NCBI GenBank assembly: GCA_021413735.1
Contig: JAIOPV010000021.1
Location: 20,048-84,047, forward strand
Direction: 5' to 3'
Origin: Planctomycetota bacterium
Lineage (GTDB): Bacteria; Planctomycetota; Planctomycetia; Gemmatales; Gemmataceae
Length of the DNA stretch: 64,000 nucleotides
Part shown: one piece after another, positions 59,644-64,000 of the stretch
Position numbering within the stretch: position 1 is the stretch's first letter
How the letters are laid out: each line of letters opens with the position of its first letter
Program-made: the position numbers and the translations under genes
Notes under the pieces: model-generated
Databases searched by the model: none
Seen by the model: the letters and a program-made list of their open reading frames with translations, nothing else
Told to the model about the DNA's origin: nothing

Positions 59644-59757
59644 TGGTTCCGGGCGACATGCACACCCCACGCCCGGAACCATCCGAAACACGTCCGGAAT
59701 CATCATTTCAGACCCGGAACCATTCGATTCGTCCGGAAGAAACTACATCAGAATATC
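59644..59757. repeat. Dispersed CCGGAACC repeat, copy 2 (plus orientation)
   Basis: The region matches the reverse complement of 50616-50722 closely (best part from TTTCAGACCCGGAACCATTC to ACATCAGAATATCCG). It contains several CCGGAACC and GGTTCCGG cores. Both copies sit just after a gene end. The remaining bases to 59837 hold no gene. Confidence 0.85.
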
Positions 59758-59837
59758 CGCTCTCGCCCGATTTGCGTCGGAACGTCGTCGCGAGTACAAC
59801 CACGACATTGGACCTAACAACTCACCGGAGCACGACG

Positions 59838-60236
59838 ATGACGAGATTGTTTGCGGCTTTCGTGGCAATAGCTGGTTTGGCGTCACTTGCAGGATGCGGT
59901 GGCGGGAGCAGCGATGACTCCGATGTGTCTGGCACCGTGAACATCGACGGCAAGCCTTTGGCCGAGGGGCAGATCATCTTCGAGTCCGCGGATGGAAGCA
60001 AAGCTCCGGCTGCCGGAACAATCAAGGCGGGGCAATACAGCCTGAAGACAGCTCCCGGCGTGAAGAAGGTGAAGATCACGGCGACGCGGCCCGGCAAGAA
60101 AGTCGATCCGATGATGGGTGCGGCTCCCCAGGAAGCGCTGATCGGCCCAGATTACAACTCGGCCACGAAGCTGACTGCCGAGGTGAAACCCGGCAAGAAC
60201 GCGGACGTGAACTTCGAGGTGAAGGCACTTCCGTGA
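59838..60236 (+). CDS. Small lipoprotein with carboxypeptidase-regulatory-like fold
   Basis: The 132-residue lipoprotein has a lipobox (IAGLASLAGCGGG) and a mature SGTVNIDGKPLAEGQIIFESADG...KKVKITATRPGKKV domain like the one at 14009-14479, but without a DUF1559 gene beside it. A pair of beta-sandwich strands ends in KNADVNFEVKALP. The ATG at 59838 follows GGAG at good spacing. It has its own terminator. Function unknown; membrane anchoring is inferred. Confidence 0.85.
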   Translation: MTRLFAAFVAIAGLASLAGCGGGSSDDSDVSGTVNIDGKPLAEGQIIFESADGSKAPAAGTIKAGQYSLKTAPGVKKVKITATRPGKKVDPMMGAAPQEALIGPDYNSATKLTAEVKPGKNADVNFEVKALP

Positions 60237-60241
60237 ATGCG

Positions 60242-60272
60242 AAAAGGCCGCGAGTTGATCTCGCGGCCTTTT
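60242..60272 (+). terminator. Rho-independent terminator
   Basis: AAAAGGCCGCGAG, TTGAT, CTCGCGGCCTTTT: a perfect 13-base stem with T tract, 6 bases after the lipoprotein stop. The AAAA on the 5' side could serve the convergent gene as well. Confidence 0.9.
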
Positions 60273-60349
60273 AATGTACGAGGCACTGTGCCGCTCTTCT
60301 GTTCAGCGACGGCACACGGAGTGTGCCTCCCACTTCAAAGGCACACCTC

Positions 60350-60700
60350 TCACCAGCGGCGGAAGCCGTAGTTGTAGCCACCATATACCGGCGCGAAATA
60401 GTTCGGCTGATAGTACCGATAGTTGTAACCGGCACCATTCCACGGGCTGTACCCATATCCACGGCTGAAGGTCTGCCCGAACATATTGCTGCTGTAAACC
60501 TGGTTCTGGACGACGCCCGAGTACGGCGAGTAGAAGCTGTTGTACGTCCTCACTGCACCGGGAACGTAGTACGACTGGCTGCTTAATACCCCGCCGTTGC
60601 TTGGGACGGTGTACCCGTACATGAGTTGTGCATCAGCCTTGCCCGCAGACACGAATCCCAGAGACAAGACGACGGCCCCCGCGATCACGAAGCGTTTCAT
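60350..60700 (-). CDS. Small secreted Tyr/Gly/Asn-rich protein
   Basis: The 116-residue protein has a clear signal peptide (MKRFVIAGAVVLSLGFVSAGKADA). Its mature part is dominated by Tyr, Gly, Asn, Ser and Pro (for example YGYTVPSNGG, YNSFYSPYSG, RGYGYSPWNG, YGGYNYGFRRW). Such composition suits a cell-envelope or matrix structural protein, but no domain is recognisable. AAGAGG stands at proper spacing before the ATG at 60700. It is convergent with the lipoprotein gene. Confidence 0.82.
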   Translation of the reverse strand: MKRFVIAGAVVLSLGFVSAGKADAQLMYGYTVPSNGGVLSSQSYYVPGAVRTYNSFYSPYSGVVQNQVYSSNMFGQTFSRGYGYSPWNGAGYNYRYYQPNYFAPVYGGYNYGFRRW

Positions 60701-61439
60701 GTTGTACCTCTTGAAAGGAAACCCGTTGCGTCCACGGGTACTTCATTCTCCGAACGTGGCAGGCGTGGTAAGTTGCGCCTTCTTTTGTGTATACCCGGCT
60801 CAACACGAATCTTTCTGCACAAATTTCTCCGCTGTTACACGAATGGAAGAAGGATTTGGCGAGCCGCGACCGGAAGAGAGCGGGCGCCGTTTTCCGCTCC
60901 CTTCCGGTCGCGGCTCGCCAATCCACGCAGTTGGTTTGCGAGTGCCGTCCGCCCCTCACCCAAAAGTCTGGGGCGTGGTGGGTTGATTGCGATCTTCATG
61001 AAGGCAATCGGATGGTCTGAGCAAAAGAGAAATGCAGCCAGCCCCACCGCACCGATGCCTGTGCAAGAAGTAACGTGAGCAGCGCAGCGGCCCCCCAGCC
61101 GCTGCGGCTCACAGCCGCAAACCACGCCACACCTTCCCCCGAATGCCACTTCGTTTGGGTGGTCGAATAACGGCCATTGTGGTTGTCGTCCAGATGAGAA
61201 TTGGCAGGCACCGCGCGGAAATGAGGCAAAATACTCGGGTGGCGCACCGTCTTGCTATCGGATCGTGGGGAGTTGAATGCGGTGCGGCAAGTTGGGCTGA
61301 AGCGACTCCGCTTGGGATGCCGACGCAAGTGAACAACCAAGTGGCGAGTAGACATTTCGCCATCAAGTGCGATATCATGGTGTAACTGCCTCTCCTTCAC
61401 CATGATACCGCATCACTGAAGCTGATCCGGGAGAGTGAG
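60701..61439. other. Gap of 739 bases with no recognised gene
   Basis: Apart from the palindrome at 60858-60919, this region shows only short, biased open frames without family-like composition. A CCCCTCACCC/GGGCGTGGTGG-like stretch near 60950-60985 and scattered GC-rich runs suggest decayed repeats. The last 70 bases before 61440 contain the GGGAGAG ribosome site of the next gene. Promoter elements are not evident. Confidence 0.5.
60858..60919. repeat. Palindrome in the 60.7-61.4 kb gap
   Basis: The arms 60858-60877 (GGCGAGCCGCGACCGGAAGA) and 60902-60919 pair, with an inner GAGCGG/CCGCTC stem. GCGAGCCGCGACCGG is a repeat sequence type not otherwise seen in the window. Confidence 0.85.
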
Positions 61440-62180
61440 ATGACCCGCCGCCCTGTTATCGGGATTGCTACGCAAACGCTACCCGCTTTTACCGGCGAAC
61501 GGCAGACGTGTTGGCTCATGGGTCGCAGCTACATCGAAGCGATGCGGGCCGTCGGCGGCGTGCCCTGGCTGATTCCGCTCATCCCTCACGATCGCGACAC
61601 GCTCAACGAGATCTTCGACCGTCTCGACGGCGTGTTCATCACCGGCGGCGTTGACGTCGATCCGGCGTGTTATGGCGAACCGAAGTCGCCCTTGTGTGGC
61701 ACTATCGACCCCGACCGCGACGCGGTTGAGATCGCGCTGTTGAAGCACGCTCTCGACCGGAAGTTGCCGGTGCTGGCGGTCTGCCGGGGGTTGCAGATTC
61801 TGAACGTGGCGTGCGGGGGCACTCTCTACCAGGACGTGGCAGCGCAAGTGCCCGCAGCGTTGAAGCACGATCATTTCCCGACGCCGGAACAACCGAGTCG
61901 GAAGTTCCTGGCTCACGACATCACGGTAAAGTCGGGTTCGCGTTTGGGGAAGATCCTGGGCGATGCCGTGGTGCCGGTGAACAGCATGCATCATCAGGCA
62001 ATTAAAGACCTGGCTCCGTCGCTGGCCGCAACCGCATACGCTCCCGATGGCATCATTGAAGGCGTTGAGGGAACGGGTTCGCAGTTCGTGATCGCGGTGC
62101 AGTGGCACCCTGAAGAGCTGACCGACACGCAACCCGGCATGGCTAGACTGTTCACCGAGTTCGCCGCAGCCGCCGCGTGA
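61440..62180 (+). CDS. Gamma-glutamyl-gamma-aminobutyrate hydrolase-like peptidase C26
   Basis: The 246-residue class I glutamine-amidotransferase-like protein has TRRPVIGIATQTLP at the start, GVFITGGVDVDPACYGEPKSPLCG, the nucleophile segment PVLAVCRGLQILNVACGGTLYQDV (Cys near 115), VNSMHHQAIKDLAP and the catalytic His-Glu in FVIAVQWHPEEL. It resembles PuuD, which frees GABA from gamma-glutamyl-GABA, though the real substrate here is unknown. The start has GGGAGAG upstream. It is a single gene; no polyamine genes are near. Confidence 0.9.
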   Translation: MTRRPVIGIATQTLPAFTGERQTCWLMGRSYIEAMRAVGGVPWLIPLIPHDRDTLNEIFDRLDGVFITGGVDVDPACYGEPKSPLCGTIDPDRDAVEIALLKHALDRKLPVLAVCRGLQILNVACGGTLYQDVAAQVPAALKHDHFPTPEQPSRKFLAHDITVKSGSRLGKILGDAVVPVNSMHHQAIKDLAPSLAATAYAPDGIIEGVEGTGSQFVIAVQWHPEELTDTQPGMARLFTEFAAAAA

Positions 62181-62265
62181 AAACGAAGACAACTAGCCGC
62201 ACGATCGAAACCCGATAAAGACACGATTCAGACAAAGACGGAGAGTGAGACAGAAGAGATTTGCG

Positions 62266-62691
62266 ATGAACCAATTCGATGCTGATGTCTTCCCACACCG
62301 TGACATCACCGAACGAATCATTGGCGTCTTTTACGAAGTGTACAACGAACTTGGCTTCGGATTCTTGGAAAGCGTTTACGAAAACGCGATGGTGTTAGCG
62401 CTGCGGGCAATTGGTTTGAAAGCAGAACAGCAGCTAAAACTCCCTGTATTCTTCAGAGGCCATCCTGTCGGCGAGTTCATTGCGGATATCGTGGTCGCAG
62501 ACGTTGTGATTCTTGAACTCAAAGCCGCCGACACACTCATCTCGTCACACGAATCGCAGTTGCTCAACTATCTCAAAGCCACCCCAATTGAAGTCGGGTT
62601 GCTTCTCAACTTCGGGCCGAAACCTCGATTGAAGCGTCTGGGCTTCTCCAACGAGCGCAAACGCTCTCGTCCGCCTGTTGTCTTTGAATAA
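62266..62691 (+). CDS. GxxExxY protein
   Basis: The 141-residue protein has the defining GFGFLESVYENAM motif and the nuclease-like later part (VGEFIADIVVADVVILELKAADTLISSHESQLLNYLKATPIEVGLLLNFGPK...KRLGFSN), with a D...E-x-K pattern (IADIVV...ILELK) typical of the PD-(D/E)XK superfamily. GxxExxY proteins are widespread, often isolated, and of unproven role. I use the ATG at 62266; a GTG at 62245 is in frame. It lies 85 bases after the C26 peptidase gene. Confidence 0.88.
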   Translation: MNQFDADVFPHRDITERIIGVFYEVYNELGFGFLESVYENAMVLALRAIGLKAEQQLKLPVFFRGHPVGEFIADIVVADVVILELKAADTLISSHESQLLNYLKATPIEVGLLLNFGPKPRLKRLGFSNERKRSRPPVVFE

Positions 62692-62727
62692 ATTGCTTTT
62701 CTGGTTTGATCGTGTCTTTATCTGTTT

Positions 62728-63969
62728 TCAATCGTGCGGCGATTTCTCTTTTGTTTTCTTCTCTGGCACACCCAATAGCTTTGGATCGGTCACGTTCTTG
62801 CCGTCGGGAATCTCCGGTATCGGTCGGTCGCTGAACCACTGCCCGTCAGCGTGCGGACCGTGCAAGATCGGACTCGGATACACCGGGATCATCCACAGCG
62901 TCGATTCCGGAAGCATCACGCCATCCTGAATGTGGAAGATCGCCTGGATGTAGTAGTGAACCTTCGCTCCCGCAACTCCGCCCTTCGTGTCGCCAACACA
63001 CACAGCCCACACACCAGCGATTCGCTGATATCCAATCGCGCGCGGCTGCCCCGTAGGAACCGCCACACTCCAGCGCCGTTCTGCTTCGGTCATCGTCAGC
63101 GGATAAATCTCTCCCTTCGTGCCCTCGCTCAACGGCGACAGGAACACCTCTGCCATCTGATCGGCCTTGAAGAAATTCGCCGCAGTGTTCGGTGCTCGCA
63201 CAATCTCAAGTCGAATGCGTAGCTGCTGCCCAGCCACCTTCGCCCCGGATTCGATCTCCGCGTCAGTGCTGCCGAGCACCGACAGATGGAACGTCGCCGT
63301 GCGGTAGTTGCCGCCGTTGAATAGCTTCTCGGAGCGTTCGTCGTTGCCGCGGTAATAGGTGTTGCGGATGCCCTTCGGCAGTTCGTGCAGTCCTTGCGGC
63401 CACGCCCACTGAAGTAACTTCCCGGACTGCACGTTTTGCGACTTCTCGGCTGCCGCCTGCTGTTGAGCGGTCGCATTCTGGATGGTCGCCGCTTCCTCGC
63501 GAGCCTGCTCCATTTCTCGCCACAGAATGGCGCACGCACCAGTTAGCAGCAGAATCAGGTAGACGCTGCGATGTGCAAACAGCTTCAGAAAACGTGACTC
63601 ACGACGCGAGAACTGAAGCGTCAACACCAACAGGAACGCCGCAATCACCGCGAGGATGATCGGGCCATGTCGCTCGCAGAATTCCCACACTCGCAGCCAT
63701 CGCGGGCGTTCAAGTTCGACCTTCACGGTCGGCGACATCTCCGCTGGCGGAAGATTCGCGAGATACGGGCCGGGGTTCGCCTGGAACTTCCGAACGCAGC
63801 CTTCGCAGCAGAAGTAGATCGTGTGGCCCTGATACTCGGCGTGGAATTCCGCAACGGCATCCTCGGTCGGCATCACCGGACACTTCGCGTTCGTGGGCAC
63901 TGCGGCATTCGCTGACGCCAGGAAAGCGAGAGCGAAACTGACCAGAAGAAACCGAACGAAGAAACCCAT
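62728..63969 (-). CDS. YHS-domain membrane protein
   Basis: The 413-residue protein has a signal peptide and then a YHS/TRASH-type metal-binding segment (CPVMPTEDAVAEFHAEYQGHTIYFCCEGCVRKFQANPGPYL, with Cys at about 30, 54, 55, 58). Two membrane helices follow (IILAVIAAFLLVLTLQF, SVYLILLLTGACAILW), then a large beta-rich domain with no recognised family (from about 180, RNTYYRGNDERSEKLFNGGNYRTATFHLSVL). YHS segments bind heavy metals such as copper. Its start is 4 bases from a GAGCCACGGGG repeat. The gene upstream is outside the window. Confidence 0.85.
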   Translation of the reverse strand: MGFFVRFLLVSFALAFLASANAAVPTNAKCPVMPTEDAVAEFHAEYQGHTIYFCCEGCVRKFQANPGPYLANLPPAEMSPTVKVELERPRWLRVWEFCERHGPIILAVIAAFLLVLTLQFSRRESRFLKLFAHRSVYLILLLTGACAILWREMEQAREEAATIQNATAQQQAAAEKSQNVQSGKLLQWAWPQGLHELPKGIRNTYYRGNDERSEKLFNGGNYRTATFHLSVLGSTDAEIESGAKVAGQQLRIRLEIVRAPNTAANFFKADQMAEVFLSPLSEGTKGEIYPLTMTEAERRWSVAVPTGQPRAIGYQRIAGVWAVCVGDTKGGVAGAKVHYYIQAIFHIQDGVMLPESTLWMIPVYPSPILHGPHADGQWFSDRPIPEIPDGKNVTDPKLLGVPEKKTKEKSPHD

Positions 63970-63972
63970 TCG

Positions 63973-63998
63973 CGAGCCACGGGGTTTATCCCCGTGGT
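63973..63998. repeat. GAGCCACGGGG family repeat, copy 3 (cut by window end)
   Basis: CGAGCCACGGGGTTTATCCC, then CGTGG, is identical to the left arm of the copy at 25981-26005. The second arm, if present, lies beyond the right edge. Confidence 0.75.
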
Positions 63999-64000
63999 CT

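Noticed and set aside
1..64000. A CRISPR array or prophage
   Set aside because: No evenly spaced direct repeats of 24-40 bases with distinct spacers and no phage structural, integrase or terminase proteins were seen; the repeats here are inverted and lie singly between genes.

Overview
The window comes from a GC-rich planctomycete chromosome, most likely a Gemmata-type organism (family Gemmataceae). This rests on family content: DUF1501 and DUF1552 secreted proteins, a DUF1549/DUF1553 cytochrome protein, a DUF1559 prepilin-like protein, an ECF sigma factor next to a WD40 serine/threonine kinase, small Gly-rich carboxypeptidase-regulatory-like lipoproteins, a planctomycete-only family of unknown function, and tetrahydromethanopterin (H4MPT) C1 genes. 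No rRNA, tRNA, CRISPR array or intact transposase was seen.

Layout. 1-2165: end of a zinc-ribbon protein, a small protein plus clan-AA aspartic protease pair, and a DUF1552 protein. 2288-5566: a regulatory phosphotransferase set (HPF, EIIA, HPr, Enzyme I) without a sugar permease. 5752-9766: a DUF2344 protein and an RNase E/G whose S1 domain is split by a disordered insert of about 480 residues. 9871-17265: a transporter, a DUF58 protein, a membrane protein, a DUF1559 protein with lipoprotein, and a kinase/sigma pair. 17510-27446: DUF1549/1553 and DUF1501 genes including a chimeric pseudogene, an FGE-like protein and a hybrid histidine kinase that has lost most of its C-terminal receiver. 27495-29484: hslVU. 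29835-36645: TPM protein, HIT protein, hemC, a double ABC ATPase, two unknowns and glgA.

36834-50540 is the most notable region. I read it as a complete retron of the kind I recall as type XIII (RT plus winged-helix/SWIM protein plus ARM/HEAT-repeat protein). A promoter-like sequence precedes a non-coding RNA locus with paired a1/a2 ends, an AGC priming site directly after a1, small msr hairpins and a 35-bp bulged msd hairpin. Four same-strand genes follow: a HEAT-like protein with an embedded BRCT domain, a 2163-residue WD40-like/HEAT protein, a winged-helix/SWIM protein and a retron-type reverse transcriptase with NAxxH, YADD and VTG motifs.

50735-57281 (minus strand) is an H4MPT C1 set: a 6-pyruvoyl-tetrahydropterin-synthase homologue, a CitG-like protein, a RimK-like ATP-grasp ligase, methenyl-H4MPT cyclohydrolase and a second ATP-grasp protein, preceded by a BatA/vWA membrane protein. 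57312-64000 holds a lipoprotein with a degenerate phosphatase-like domain, a PlsC-type acyltransferase, small exported proteins, a C26 peptidase, a GxxExxY protein and a YHS-domain membrane protein.

A second theme is the density of long imperfect palindromes. At least ten sequence families of 45-175 bp occur, nearly all between genes. Several recur within the window, and two lie in frame inside coding sequences (DUF2344 protein and double ABC ATPase). All coordinates, domain limits and family names were read by eye; no database search was run.
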